Origin: Lonicera japonica
Lineage: Eukaryota > Streptophyta > Magnoliopsida > Dipsacales > Caprifoliaceae
Assembly (NCBI GenBank): GCA_021464415.1
Contig: CM038466.1
Location: forward strand, 33,386,833 to 33,450,832
Direction: 5' to 3'
Length of the DNA stretch: 64,000 bases
Shown: piece by piece, positions 1-11,422 of the stretch
Position numbering within the stretch: position 1 is the first letter of the stretch
Layout of the letters: each line of letters opens with the position of its first letter
Program-made: the position numbers and the translations under genes
The notes under the pieces: model-generated
Databases searched by the model: none
Seen by the model: the letters and a program-made list of their open reading frames with translations, nothing else
What the model was told of the DNA's origin: nothing

Positions 1-958
1 TCTTTTAGATATATTGTATTTTTTTTCCTTCCTTTTCTAATCTTGGCATACTTTTTTTTAACAACAATGACCCCAACTTTATTTATACCATATTTATATA
101 TATATATATATATATATGTATATAATTCAAAACAAGAGGGTGAATCGACCCCCTTGCGACTACACCCCTTCACCCCTGCCCGCAAGACATGCAAGTAAGA
201 ATAATTTCATTACAAATATATGTTTTAATGTTTACATATTTCTCTTTATTCAGTTTGCCACGCGCATAGTGTGATATTGAGTCCAATTAGTGTTGAGGCT
301 TGATCTAGTATTTTACAAAGAGGTGGGTTGATACAAAGATAAATTTTTATTACAAATATCGTGACCTAAACATTAATAGATGATAAAAATTAATGAACTC
401 CCTATTAAGTTATACCCGACAAAGAATTCTTCAATTATAAATTCTGTTTGACTGTGCACGATGTTACTTAGTGTTGTTCCCAATGAATATTTAATATATT
501 TATATGTATATATTTGAAAAACAATATGTTGTGTGAATAGATAATAAAAAATATAAAACTATTAGCACTTTAAATAAATATTTTAATATTAAAAAATATG
601 GTCTCAAATATTTTAAGGGTCCGTTTGATAACAACGTAAAAAAAAATTATATATTTAGAAGTTAGATTTTTTTTTCTTTTGTGTTTGAGAAAGAAAAATT
701 TTAAACAAAAAATAATGAAAGATAAATGACATCTACTTATAAAAATGAACATATTTTTCAACTTATTTTCTAACTTCTTATATAAATTAAATATATTTTT
801 TTTATGTTATTATAAAACCACCATAGAAAAAAGAAATTGGTCCTTCGCCGAAGCCCGAAAACAAGACTGCCTCAAAACATTCCCTTCTCAATGGGGCATA
901 AAAAATGCAACAATCTCCTTATGTATCCCTCTTGGCCATCTCATCAGCATTATTGTTC
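1..958. other. AT-rich intergenic DNA
   Basis: No gene is visible. There is a (TA)n run near 92-120 and long A/T runs. Around 616-636 the words GGTCCGTTTGATAAC resemble the end of a Tourist- or hAT-type MITE, but I found no matching inverted end, so no element is called. Positions 959-975 are the left target duplication of the LINE that follows. Confidence 0.6.
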
Positions 959-975
959 ATTAAAAGTTTAAAACT
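959..975. repeat. LINE target-site duplication, left copy
   Basis: 17 bp identical to 3344-3360. Its left position fixes the 5' boundary of the LINE at 976. Confidence 0.85.
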
Positions 976-1545
976 TGGATGCAATAGCATTAACACACAC
1001 CTTCCACCAAAAGAACTTGAGTTTTGGAGTAATGTTAGCTTTCCAAATGGACATCCATAATGATTTCGAAGGAGAAAAGGACGACGACGCTGGGTTTAAC
1101 ACTTCAGAGCTTACAGATTTCAAAGCTTCTGCGTAGGCAGACTTGACATTAAACTTACCAGACTTTGAGAAGTGCCACACCCATTTATCTCTTCCATTCG
1201 AAATAGTTACAGGGATGCTTTCAATGATGCTAGCATCAGCTAAAGAGAATAACTGGTGAATTAACCGAACATTCCAAGCTAAAAAATTGGGCTCAAACAA
1301 ATCAGAAACCTTTTCTAATCCACACCCCTGAGGCTTGGGGGTGGAGACAAAAAAAGGGGAGTTTGAGGGCAACCAAGGATCATCCCATATTCTTCCCTCC
1401 CTGCCTGAGATGATATTCCATCGGACACCCTTTTTTAGCAATTCCTTCCCTTCCAATAAACTAGCCCAGAACCGGGAAGGTCTACATTCTCTCTTGGCCT
1501 CTAAAAAAGACGAATTCGAAAAATATATAGCTTTTATAAACTGAG
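976..1545 (-). pseudogene. LINE reverse transcriptase C-terminus and zinc-binding domain, inverted segment
   Basis: The minus strand reads openly from about 1545 to the 5' junction near 976; an ATG-started frame runs 1456-968. The upstream words FLEAKRECRPSRFWASLLEG and the following GVRWNIISGREGRIWDDPWLP-type stretch are typical of the end of plant L1 reverse transcriptase, where a 'GKSIxIWxDPWLP' signature is common. The segment WMSIWKANITPKLKFFWWKV matches the start of the reverse transcriptase zinc-binding domain. The frame ends at the target duplication, so the protein is cut inside that domain. It has no catalytic region and cannot be active. Confidence 0.8.
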
Positions 1546-1549
1546 CTCA

Positions 1550-3335
1550 ATAAGAATTTGAATCACTAAGCAACCTCCATCCCTGTTTAGCTAGTGTAGG
1601 CTGGATCCCTTATGTCCTGGGTGCTTTAAAGAAATAGAGTCCATTGAACATATTATTTTCAAATGTAGTTTTTCTTCGGCTGTTTGGAAGGAGTTCCCGG
1701 GAATCTTTAGTCCCTGTTTTTGCTCTACTCTTTCAACCATCAGATAGACTGAAGAGTATTTGTCAAATGGAGGTGATCATTTTGATTGGGTTATTTCTAT
1801 TGGCTGGTCTCTGTGGAAAGCTAGAAACGATTTTGTTATCGAAAAGGAGAAACGATCCCCGTGGTCGATTGTAAGTTCGGCAAAGGTGTTGATCTCAGAG
1901 ATGAGTGAATTTTCCTCACCAAATCAAACTCATTCAGTCGTTTCTGATTCTCATTATCCAGATTGGAGGAATACAGTTAACTCGGGTTGTTCAAGTTTCT
2001 TTTTCATGTGTGATGGTGCTTTTGAAGCCTCCCCGACTAAAGCTGCTTCAGCTATTTTTGCATTTTGTTTGATGAATCTCTGTAGGTTTGTGACGTTGTG
2101 GCCAAGAAAGTTACAGCTTCGTCAGCCTTAGTCACGGACAGGGGCGGAGGCACGTGGGAGCCATGGCTCTATATGGACTTTTTGAATGTTTTGAAAGTTT
2201 TTAAAGAGTATGGGGGTTGACGTGTGAGATGGGAAGTATTAGGAGCCATTGTGTAATTAAACCTGGTTATGGGTGAGGGTGCTGTGTGTAACTAAGTGTA
2301 TAAGTTTAGGGGTAGGTATTGTAATATAGATAAAGTTAGCACTTAGTAGAGTTAGGTGAGGTTTTCAGGGTGGGTCTGGATCGTGTAATTATGCATGTAA
2401 GTTTAGGGTGCTGTTGTGTAATATAGATTAGGTTATATGTTATAACATAAAAGACAGAATTGTACTGGCCGCCGATTTCTCCCCTTTCTTTTTCACTGCC
2501 GTTCGTTTTGTTTTTTTTTTTGAAACAAAGCCTCCATTTTTGTTTTGGCAGTAGCAACCAGCAGTGCAGTAGCTCCTCTTTCCATCTTCATTTTTCATTT
2601 TTTCCGATATTTTAGGTTAGATTTCTTTTTTATAATCTTATACATTTTATTTTAAAATTTTGAATATTAAGAATTATGTGTTTTAATGTTGGTTTGTTTC
2701 TTAAATTGTTAATATATTTGTTTGATGGTTATTATTTATTAATGTTATTTCATAAATTAATATTTAGATTAATATATGTGTTTGTTGGTTATAGTAAGTT
2801 GAATATTGAGTTGATAAAGATATTTCAAAATATATAACTAATTTTAGTATATCATTTTTAACTTTTCTAATATAACGAAATAGAATGGAGAAGTATTTTA
2901 GTAAAAAATTGGCCTGTAAACATAATTATTGAGTTTGATTTGGCTTAAAAAAAATTCAGCCCCCCCTAAAAATTATTCCTGGCTCCACCACTGGTCTCGA
3001 AAGCTTTAACAGTTGGAGAAGCATGCTGTTTTGGAGCTAGTCATAACCTTGCAGGTGCGGTCATTTGCAGTGAGTCAATATTAGTGATCTCCCTGGCTTC
3101 TTCGGACTTAGATCCCTAGGAGATTGAGGCGTTAATGGGTGATATCCATCAGTTTGCTGCTAAGTTTGGGTTCATTTTTTTTCATGTTAAGAAAGATCAA
3201 AATGTAATAGCTCATCGAGTTGTAAAGGAAGCCATTCATGGCTCTCTCCCATGTAATTGGGTCTTTATTGTTCCCTCCTCTATTAGGCGTTTGTTAGAGA
3301 GATGGTTGAAGTATGTTTTGGTTGGTTTTTGTTAA
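1550..3335 (+). pseudogene. LINE zinc-binding end and RNase H domain, split by hAT element
   Basis: The plus strand continues the LINE protein. Around 1630-1690 it reads IESIEHIIFKCSFSSAVW, the end of the zinc-binding domain. From 1760 it reads WSLWKARNDFVIEKEKRSP, the usual linker before RNase H. The RNase H-like domain starts near 1995 (FFMCDGAF) and is cut at 2138 by a hAT-like insertion. It resumes at 3002 (ALTVGEACCFGASHNLAGA) and reaches the conserved C-terminal helix at about 3140-3250 (FFHVKKDQNVIAHRVVKEA). Frameshifts and one in-frame stop near 3117 show decay. Confidence 0.8.
2139..2993. mobile_element. Non-autonomous hAT-like element inside LINE
   Basis: The element is 855 bp. It begins CAGGGGCGGAGGCACG and ends GGCTCCACCACTG, imperfect inverted ends of a common plant hAT type. 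It is flanked by an imperfect 8-bp duplication, GTCACGGA (2131-2138) and GTCTCGAA (2994-3001), matching at 6 of 8 positions. Removing it rejoins the LINE RNase H sequence. I see no transposase coding sequence. A similar terminus occurs at 47048. Confidence 0.75.
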
Positions 3336-3343
3336 TAAAAAAA

Positions 3344-3360
3344 ATTAAAAGTTTAAAACT
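3344..3360. repeat. LINE target-site duplication, right copy
   Basis: Perfect 17-bp copy of 959-975, directly after the A-rich tail of the LINE. Confidence 0.85.
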
Positions 3361-3479
3361 ATACTTACTTCTAATATTAATGGTTAAAAAAAAGGTAGAG
3401 CACTAATAAAATACTAGTAAATTTATATAATAAGAAACAAAAGTGTCTGAATAAAAAAAATGGTGGCTACTATTTATAC

Positions 3480-3665
3480 ACCAGCAAATACTTAATTTTA
3501 TTCCATATTTTATTTGCTCGATGACAAGTGAATAAGTGTATGTTACTCATTCAATAAAAAGCGAGTAAGTATGTGTTATTCGCTCGATGACAAGCGAGTA
3601 AGGTATTGAAGTTTTTACTCGCTTGTCATCAGGCGAGTAAGATGCACTTACTTATTATCAAGCTA
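3480..3665. repeat. Short direct and inverted repeat cluster (CTCGATGACAAGCGAG words)
   Basis: The word GCTCGATGACAAG(C/T)GA(G/A)TAAG occurs at about 3517 and 3581. An inverted version, TTACTCGCTTGTCATC, lies near 3617, directly after the second copy, and GCGAGTAAG words recur between them. The second copy and the inverted one could form a hairpin. There is no coding potential. The rest of 3361-3743 is plain AT-rich DNA. Confidence 0.6.
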
Positions 3666-3743
3666 TGAACAAGTTATTGGAATAAAAAGTTGAATATTAC
3701 CAAATATTTTTTGAAATGTAAATTGCACCCACCAAAAAAATAA

Positions 3744-4402
3744 ATGAAAGGCCAGGAGATAAAAAATATCTCCCGCTTCTCTCTTTTTACTTTCGTCACT
3801 TTAACACTCACTCACTCACAAACACACACTCATTGTCTCACAAAACTCTCTCACAAGCTCTCTTTCTCTACTGCACGGCCAGATCACCGGAGCCTCCATC
3901 GCCACCAGACCTCGATCTTTCATTAGTATTTATCCATTCTTTCTCTCTATCTCTCTCATCTCTCATTTCATTCAAAAAAATTTGGGCTTTTTTGTATCTT
4001 CTAAAATTGTTTTTCCAGGGCTTTCTTTCCTATCATATTTTTCTTTGGTATTTTTTGCATTTGGGTCTTTGATAGTTGGCTTTTTAGGTGAAATTTGCTA
4101 TATTAGTCGGCTACACTTGGGGTAAGGGTGGTTTTGATAATCAAGATTTAAGGTGTTTGTTAGATTTCATTCAAGAAGATTTTTGAAGATTTAAGGGGTC
4201 GAAATCAAAGTGTGACAGTGGAGAAGGTTGTTTAGGACTCAAAAGGTGAAGAAGATTTTGTTGCTTATGTGTATAAGCCTATAATATATTTTGTTGCCTT
4301 TTTGGGTTTTCCATTATCCAAGCAAAGAAATCTTATTTGTAGTTTTATATACACAGTACATGTTGTTTGGCTTGCTACAATTTTTGAAATAGAATTGTAT
4401 GT
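3744..4402 (+). other. Pyrimidine-rich leader-like sequence, no coding region found
   Basis: From about 3770 to 3970 the plus strand is rich in CTCTCT and CACTCAC words, with a short GC-richer patch (about 3875-3915) unlike its surroundings. This is typical of a plant 5' untranslated region. No start codon here leads into a recognisable protein; the short open frames are not conserved-looking. It could be the leader of a decayed gene or a non-coding transcript. Confidence 0.35.
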
Positions 4403-4403
4403 A

Positions 4404-4561
4404 CTCCCTCCGTCTCAAAGTCATGGTCCGACTTTCCTTTTCGGATGTCTCAAATAATTAGTTGTATTATTGATTAGGTTAAAATTAGTGTTTCCATTAC
4501 AAGTACCAAAGTTGAAAAGTACCAAAGTTGATGTCTGACCATCCATTTAAGATGGAGGGAG
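4404..4561. mobile_element. Stowaway-type MITE (Tc1/mariner)
   Basis: The element is 158 bp, starts CTCCCTCCGTCTC and ends with the inverted form GATGGAGGGAG, and is flanked by the TA dinucleotide on both sides (4402-4403 and 4562-4563). These ends and the TA target are diagnostic of plant Stowaway MITEs. It has no coding sequence. Confidence 0.85.
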
Positions 4562-4563
4562 TA

Positions 4564-5319
4564 TCAATCAAAAGTGGATGTCCAACCATCCATTAGAGTT
4601 GTTTGATGTAGTGTTGTTGCCGAAGGAGTCATTGGTTTTGATATTAAAACCATTTAGTCCAACAAGTCAATGCGTTAATTGGTCCCATTTTTGCTTTGAC
4701 ATGCAATAGCATTTTTCTTTTAAAAATATATTGCAATTTTCATCTCCTGGTTGTCGGTTAGTACTTCCGCATCCCAAATAGGGAGCATATTGATTATACT
4801 TTAGGTTATTCTTTAAAAATGTGATTACTGTTTAATGTATTCTTTAGTAATGTGCGAATATGCTCGGTATTAGATTTTCAAAATTTTAAATGCTCGGCAT
4901 TTAACTTGGTCACTTTCTTTGTCTTTCAATTGGTTAATATTTTGGACTAAACAATGGCTGTTTTGGAGTACTTGGCACTAGGTAATATGTCTTGCTAATT
5001 TGCTTTAATGCATTGTTAATTTATCCCATTGTTAGCATGTCCTGCTGATTTATGTTTAATGCCTCCACCTAAATACGATCCCACAAACTTTTTTTTTTAA
5101 ATTGTTAATTTATCTTTTTTTTCTATTCATATACAACTCGGTGAATTGTCGGGTGACACGACACTATTCGATAATTTTTTAACTAGAATTAGATGAATGA
5201 AGAACAAAATTTATATATTCTAAAATAGATACAAATCCTTTCTTGATTTAATAAACATTAGTTTTTTTTCCTCCGATAAATCCTCTAATGAAGGATGCTA
5301 TCTATGCAATTACTCTGCC
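4564..5319. other. AT-rich intergenic DNA
   Basis: No gene or clear repeat was seen. T-runs near 5090-5120 and short direct words around 4800-4860 (TTTAGGTTATTCTTTA-like) are the only features. Confidence 0.55.
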
Positions 5320-5465
5320 TTCTTCTTTGGAGAGAAGTGGGTTGATTTAAACATATCCACAAAGAATCAGCACTTGGCTGTGTATTTTCATTTTCACATA
5401 TTGTTGTTGCTGCTACTGTTGTGTATTTTCATATATTGCTGTTAATTGGCTGCGCGTTAACGCCT
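5320..5465. repeat. Direct repeat A, copy 1 (partner 5930-6065)
   Basis: This stretch contains CACAAAGAATCAGCACTTGG, then GTGTATTTTCATTTTCA and ATTGGCTGCGCGTTAAC. The same order of words recurs at 5930-6065 with small differences. The two copies are direct, about 600 bp apart and non-coding. Confidence 0.7.
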
Positions 5466-5560
5466 TGCCGTAATGCACTTGGCTGCCATTGTCGCACTTG
5501 ACTTCTGCGGTAACGCAATTGGCTAGGTGGTAACACACTTGGCTGCTGTGTTACTGCAAT
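5450..5560. repeat. Degenerate ~20-bp minisatellite
   Basis: About five or six units of roughly 20 bp follow the pattern GTAACRCACTTGGCTGSTG. The clearest are 5470-5490, 5491-5509, 5510-5529 and 5530-5549. A second cluster of the same unit occurs at about 7712-7800, and a single unit sits near 6053-6073. Confidence 0.65.
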
Positions 5561-5929
5561 TCCATAAAAATGTCCTTATTTCATTATTAACAAATTGCAA
5601 GTTTCTTGGTTGCTTTGTTTTCTCAATCCAAGACATATATCAAACTCTCACCATCTTGCAGAATCAACGATGGTGTCAACAAAAGTCCTTGTAAAATGCT
5701 TGAAGTTTCTAATTCAAAGGTTACCTCTTTATAACAGTGTTTAATTCCTAATTAAAACTTTAAGTTCAATATGTTTCTTTATTACATATTTACCTTCCTC
5801 TTTTGATTTGCTCGTCTCAATATATGTTAATTCTGTCCAAAATCAAATATATTACAAGAAACTAATTTAAAAGTGTAATGATAATATTTTCATTTTCCTA
5901 CATAGGAGATGTTCTATTTTACTCCAGAG

Positions 5930-6065
5930 ACAGCACATTCAACAAGTTGCTTTTAAACACATTCCACAAAGAATTAGCACTTAGCTGTATATTTTCATTT
6001 TCATATATTGCTACTACTGTGTATTTTCATATATTGTTATTAATTGGCTGCGCGTTAACACACTT
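5930..6065. repeat. Direct repeat A, copy 2
   Basis: Second copy of 5320-5465. It keeps the order of words and ends in the same ATTGGCTGCGCGTTAAC, followed by one minisatellite unit. Confidence 0.7.
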
Positions 6066-7640
6066 GGCTGCTTTTTTATATGCCCTATATATACATTTTG
6101 CACCTCTATAGTGAATATAGTTTTGTTATTTATGCATCTCTGTAATTTTCCGCATCCACATAAAGAAGTCTGTGGATATGATAATACTCGATGGTACTTT
6201 GATAGAAAAGAATTTGATCCATCCATGTATGCTTTTCCCCTCTTAACCAGCACTTGGCCTTAAATTCTTTTGGATTTCTCGCAGTTGATTAAGGTAGTGG
6301 TAGGGAGCGATACCAGCTAGAGCAGAGCGTTGCTTTACATCCTATAATAACTTACTCTGAAGGTAAGGCTTTACATTTCCTTTACTAATTTAATTTCGCT
6401 TTGTCTCAATGTTTAGAATTATAATCCCACTGCTTTTTTTTATTATTATTACAAATTTCACAATTGTTCTTAAAAAGTCGGTCACAATTTTTTTAAATCT
6501 GAATTGAGTACACCCCCTAATTTTTTCTATCTCAATTATGTCCGCCATGGGATTTGATGCATTGGTTTTGAACAAGATTCTTAATTTGAGATAGTAGAAG
6601 TGTGTTGAATTAAATGTTACTCTTTCCATTTAAAAATTAAGAATCCCTCCTTGACTTTGTACTTTATACGAAAGCTACTAATTTTAACTTACTCAATGGT
6701 CAATAATACAACTGAGTTTGCCACATTAAATACATCCCAAAAGAAATTGAGAGGTCCCAAAAAGGAAAGTTGGACTCTTAATTTGAGAGGGAAAGGATAA
6801 TTCATTTTTAATTTTGTATTTGTCAAAATTAATGGTTCTTAAGAAATTAAACAACTGTGGAAATACTTATACACTCCTCAAATTTACATTTAATAAAGGG
6901 ACAAAGATACAACAGTTCATTTAATGAGTAAATTAACTTACACAGTTTAACAAATTTACATTGAAACGGACAAAGAAACTTAGTAACTCTTGATCTCATG
7001 CAGAATATTATGGAGATGGTGATTACAAAGGAAAAAGGATTGTTAGCAAAGCTCGTCAGCTTCAAGACAGCGTATGTGTACTTTACGACTTCATTTTTAT
7101 TTTTTCCTTCAATTCTCTATGCATGCATATAAATTGGCCCTTTCCTTATTAATCAGCAAAATTCGATGTTGGTCACTATAGTACGATGGTTGTGTTTAGG
7201 ACATACAATAAACTAAAATTGTGTTTATTATTGCTACCTTAGTGCCAAAGCCATTGTTGTTCTTTAATTTATTTTAGGGGTTTGATAGAATTTCTACCAT
7301 TATTTTGATTTTTTTTTATATGGATTTACTTTTCTGTATCAAGATTTAGTAAATTTCCATTGTCCCTATGAAATTTTTGTAAATCAAAATAGGTAATTAT
7401 GTACTTCACTTTTGTCATTGACTTGATGCAAAGAGGATAATTTATTTTTTTTTCAATTTAAGTTATATTTCCCTTCTTTTTCTTTTTCTCCGCATGCTTT
7501 AATGAAGGTTTAAATTTCTTTGTCCAACCATACGAGTCTACTTTTCTTTTTAGAACAACATTAATGTATTAAAATTTATGGTTTGAAACAAATTTTGGTT
7601 CTAAATTAACCATTGGTCTTTGTATGATTAAGAGCATGTG
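6066..7640. other. AT-rich intergenic DNA with possible decayed MITE
   Basis: No gene seen. Around 6642-6800, AATCCCTCC at one end and GAGAGGGA at the other give a weak Stowaway-like look, but no TA-bounded inverted ends can be fixed. The rest is AT-rich with T-runs. Confidence 0.5.
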
Positions 7641-7654
7641 CTATCTATAAAAGC

Positions 7655-7805
7655 TCCGTTACTATGAGTTGCACCACAGTGCCTTTGGCATTTGTCTTCT
7701 TTGGTAATGCACTTTGCTGGGTGGTAACACACTTGCATTGTAGTGACGCACTTGGCTACTACGTTACTGTGATGCTGCCCAGCTGCGTTAACGTCACGCG
7801 AACTG
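7655..7805. repeat. Second cluster of the ~20-bp minisatellite
   Basis: Units such as GTAATGCACTTTGCTGGGTG, GTAACACACTTGCATTGTAG and TGACGCACTTGGCTACTACG follow head to tail from about 7712. The preceding words AGTTGCACCACAGTGCCTTT recur near 8058 (AAGTTGCACCACATTGCCTTT) and 9130, so a larger decayed repeat is scattered here. Confidence 0.6.
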
Positions 7806-9203
7806 TCCATGTGTGGCACGCATCAACTTTTGAGGGTTGATGTGTACTTTTCTTACTACATCTGTGCCCCGTGAACTGCCTATTATTACATCTCAAAAAA
7901 TGGTAGTGTTTAATGGAACTTAGTGCTTTACTTTTATCCACCTTATAGATGGTTGGTGACTTTTTTTTTGTCTTTCCCATGATGTATCACCACATCCACA
8001 CTGAGATATAATTAATTCCCGTTCAGGAAACTAGATGTCCTCACTCTTGCTTGACTACAAGTTGCACCACATTGCCTTTTGCATCCTTTTTCTTTTGTTT
8101 TGTTGAATTTTCCATTGTCTTTGTTCCTTGAATTTGGTAGAACAAGTGTAACCCTTTGTTATTTTATCTTTTTGGGCATTTTAAATTATTTCGTCTGCTT
8201 TAATTTGAAATTTACTTAGCTCCAAGTTTTTATAATCATAACAATCATTGCTAACGAATATTTACAAGATTATGGACTACAAGCAATTTATGCACTAGAG
8301 TACTCTTTCTATTACAGGACTTATTCACCGCGGTAATAAGTTAGCTTGAATTTACAGGATCTTTTAAAAATGTACCAAAAAGGAAGTTGTATAGGTGAGT
8401 GTGTCACATACTCTGTATATGCTATAAGAGAGATTGAGGTTATTATTAATCTATTTTTTTTCCTTTGTGGTAAATTTGGACAGGTTTGTTCAATTTGGTT
8501 TAGATTTTTAAAAAAAATGGCTTTTGGCTGTCAGCATCAGGTAAATACCTAAGAACATCTATGACATTTTACTTAGTGACGATAGAATATATTAAATATA
8601 ACCTACCTACTTGACATGTGAAATAGTAGTATGATAAAAAAATCACCAAATGAAAGGGAAAGTTCTGGCGATGTTGACTGTGAGAAGTATAATTGGCAAC
8701 TTTTTTTGATTGTAATTGGTAATCTTTGGTAACTGAAATTTAATTAATTTTATTTGATTCTAATTTGTAACTTTTTCGTTGGTACAACTAAATGTAATTT
8801 GTAATCTTCGGTAACATTTTGACTTTACTCAAAGTAGGAATTCTAAAGTGATGGCATTATAGTTAAGACTTCACATTTTATTTGTATGTACTTTATATAT
8901 AAAATAGCAAGAGTCTACCTTTTCTTTTCAAAACAACATTAATGTACCGAAATTCATGATGAGAAATAAGTTTTGTTTTCAAACCATTGATTTAATTAAA
9001 TTTGTACTTTTTTAAAAATGTAAAGACAAAACTTGGATTATTCATTAGGGATAGAAGGAGTAATTTTTTTTTGGGGATTCTTTATATGATGTAAGAACAT
9101 ACGCTACCAATGAATGCTCCATTACTACGAGTTGTACTACATGCCTTTGGCTTGGGAAATACCTAATTGTTTGATATTATGCCCATTAGGACTAAATTGT
9201 GAG
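7806..9203. other. AT-rich intergenic DNA
   Basis: No gene seen. It contains scattered pieces of the repeat described at 7655-7805 and a GGATAGAAGGAGTAA word near 9048 that may be the end of a decayed Stowaway element. Confidence 0.5.
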
Positions 9204-10259
9204 ATTTTGGTAAGAAAAATGCAGGAAAAATGACTTTTGGCCATGTTGAGCTACTTTAAACAAAGAGTAAAAATTTACCATTGAGATTAATCTATGGGAA
9301 AAAACGATGGCCATATAGTTTACCACTAAACTGAAACGAAGAGCTCAAGCAACGACGAAACCGGGATTTGACATTAGAGGGGACAAAATTTACTGTCGTC
9401 CTCCAAACTATGAGTTCATTAAAAAATTTTAAAAGTCGCTCTTAAGCTAACTTTGGTTTCGTCTCTGAGCTCAGGCACCTAATGACCTTGTACTCATCAG
9501 TGTATGTATATATAATAAAACCACATAACACAAATACTGCATTCTTACATTCAAACAAAAGGAATTGTTACTAAAATAGGAAAAAAGGCAAAATGTATAG
9601 AACTACATGGGCAATACAATCAAGTGAATCAACAAATTCAATCAACTGAAGCCTAAAAATAGGTAAAATAATTGTAGACTAAAAACTAATTGGGAAAGAG
9701 ATCTACAACATCTAACATCTAAAGACCCTAGTCAAAATTTGACCGAAACAATCTTCTACTGACTGAAACAATCTTCCTATATACCAAGACAAAAACAATA
9801 CACAAATAAACACCAACACATAATCATATAGCTGTTTAATCTAAGTTCATCATTATTCTTAAGATGTTGGCTAGAGTAGCAAAGAAACGATGTGCTTTCT
9901 CTATCCTGGTCTCCGTAAGCTTTGCTTTCAAGCTATTCTTCGGTTATATCCAACCGCGTTACTATTCAATGCATCATTTCACCCCTCGTTATGTGTGGAT
10001 TTCCATGCTAGTTCCATTCCTCCTAACCCCCCCCCCCCACGTGGCCATTCATGTGTGGATTCCCATTTCCATTCCTCGACTTTGGAGATCACAAGCTCCA
10101 CTGATCTTGGCAAGTGCTAGACGTGAAATAAAATTCATCGTTTCATAAAAGTATCATGACAAAGTTGTTTTAATTATAGGTTGGAACGAATAGCAGGCAT
10201 GAGCTATGCGAATTAATAGCAAGATGTGTACAACTATGTGGTACGACACATGAAATATA

Positions 10260-10740
10260 AATTCCACCAAAAAAAATGAAATAGAACAATACTGGCATTC
10301 TTATTAAATTGCCGAAGACATACAATTAACAATAAATGTTGCATGTAGACAATTAATTAATTCCTTTATGTACTTTGTACGTAAACTGCAATTTGATACC
10401 ATGTTTCTTAGAGAATCCAACCCAAAATCATTTGGTAATAGACGATCCAACCAAATCATATATTTATGGTATAGTAGGGTTGAAAGTAGAAATTAAAAAT
10501 TACAAACATAATAAAAATGTTTTTTATACATCTATATGTAAATTAAGCTCATATATATTCGTACATAACGGGATCATACAGGCCAGTACTAGTTTTCCAT
10601 TTCTTCAATACACCACTTGTTCTGTGAAATTGGATTATACTGAAAAGCCACTATTCAAATTCTTTAACATGGGGGTAATCTATATTATGTGAATTTCAAA
10701 TACATCTAATTCATCATAACTATATATATATTTCTAAATT
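10260..10740. repeat. Arm-specific insertion in the palindrome
   Basis: This segment is present in the left arm but absent at the corresponding point of the right arm (about 14780). No inverted ends or target duplication could be fixed, so it may be an insertion here or a deletion there. A 105-codon open frame inside it resembles nothing I know. Confidence 0.5.
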
Positions 10741-11422
10741 CTACATTATTCCCCGAGATCTAAAACCATTTCTTGATCTATTTCTTTCAATGTCAGAGGA
10801 TTAATCTTTTTCAGAACCATATGTCGGAATAGGCTTGGAAAAATAGACTTTACTTAATGACCTTACAAGCTTTTCTTGTCCTTGTATCTTTCAAAAATGG
10901 AAATTGAGGGCCATTTGTTGAAGATAAATGTACATCGAACGGCCAAGAAGCAGTCGGCTGACTGCCTCTTCATGTCAAGAGATACCCCACCCAAACTGAA
11001 CTACTTCACTTCTCATAACTAATTAATTAAGGTTGGCAAAGAACCTAACATGTAACATTTAAAGAAAGAGCAATGCTACATATTTTCCATGGCAATTAAT
11101 AAAACCATCTCTACTTACCAGAAAATGTATTTTAAATCTATTTCTTATATATATTTTTCTCAATAGATTATAAATCGATTTCATTTGATCCCGTTTGAGA
11201 AGCAAAAGGCTATGTAAGACATAACAAACAAAACTAATAATACTTATAAACTATTAGAAATGTATCACGTTAAATAATAAAACAACAGCCAGAAGCATTT
11301 ACCAATTTGTAGCGTAACCAACAACAAATTTCTCAAATAAACCCACAATTAATCCAATGTTTTTTTTCAAGGAATCTCAACTGCCAAAAAATCCCAGGTG
11401 CTTGAGAGTTAATTTATTTAAA

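Larger units (their letters stand above)
976..3343 (+). mobile_element. L1-type LINE, 5'-truncated with inverted 5' part
   Basis: This is a non-LTR retrotransposon remnant. It is flanked by a perfect 17-bp direct repeat (ATTAAAAGTTTAAAACT at 959-975 and 3344-3360), the expected target-site duplication of a LINE, and it ends at an A-rich tail (about 3334-3343). The first ~570 bp encode the end of the reverse transcriptase and the start of the zinc-binding domain on the minus strand. From about 1550 the plus strand continues the zinc-binding domain and then an RNase H domain. The 5' part is therefore inverted relative to the 3' part, with only a few codons lost between them, which is the product expected from twin priming. 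An 855-bp hAT-like element (2139-2993) interrupts the RNase H region. The element is dead: stops and frameshifts are present and most of the reverse transcriptase is absent. Confidence 0.85.

Noticed and set aside
840..960. Extension of the LINE zinc-binding domain upstream of 976
   Set aside because: Some residues on the minus strand look suggestive, but the 17-bp target duplication at 959-975 places this sequence outside the LINE.
9864..10148. 94-codon open frame with a signal-peptide-like start
   Set aside because: The counterpart in the other palindrome arm has a stop at codon 10 and frameshifts, so there is no sign of selection on the frame.
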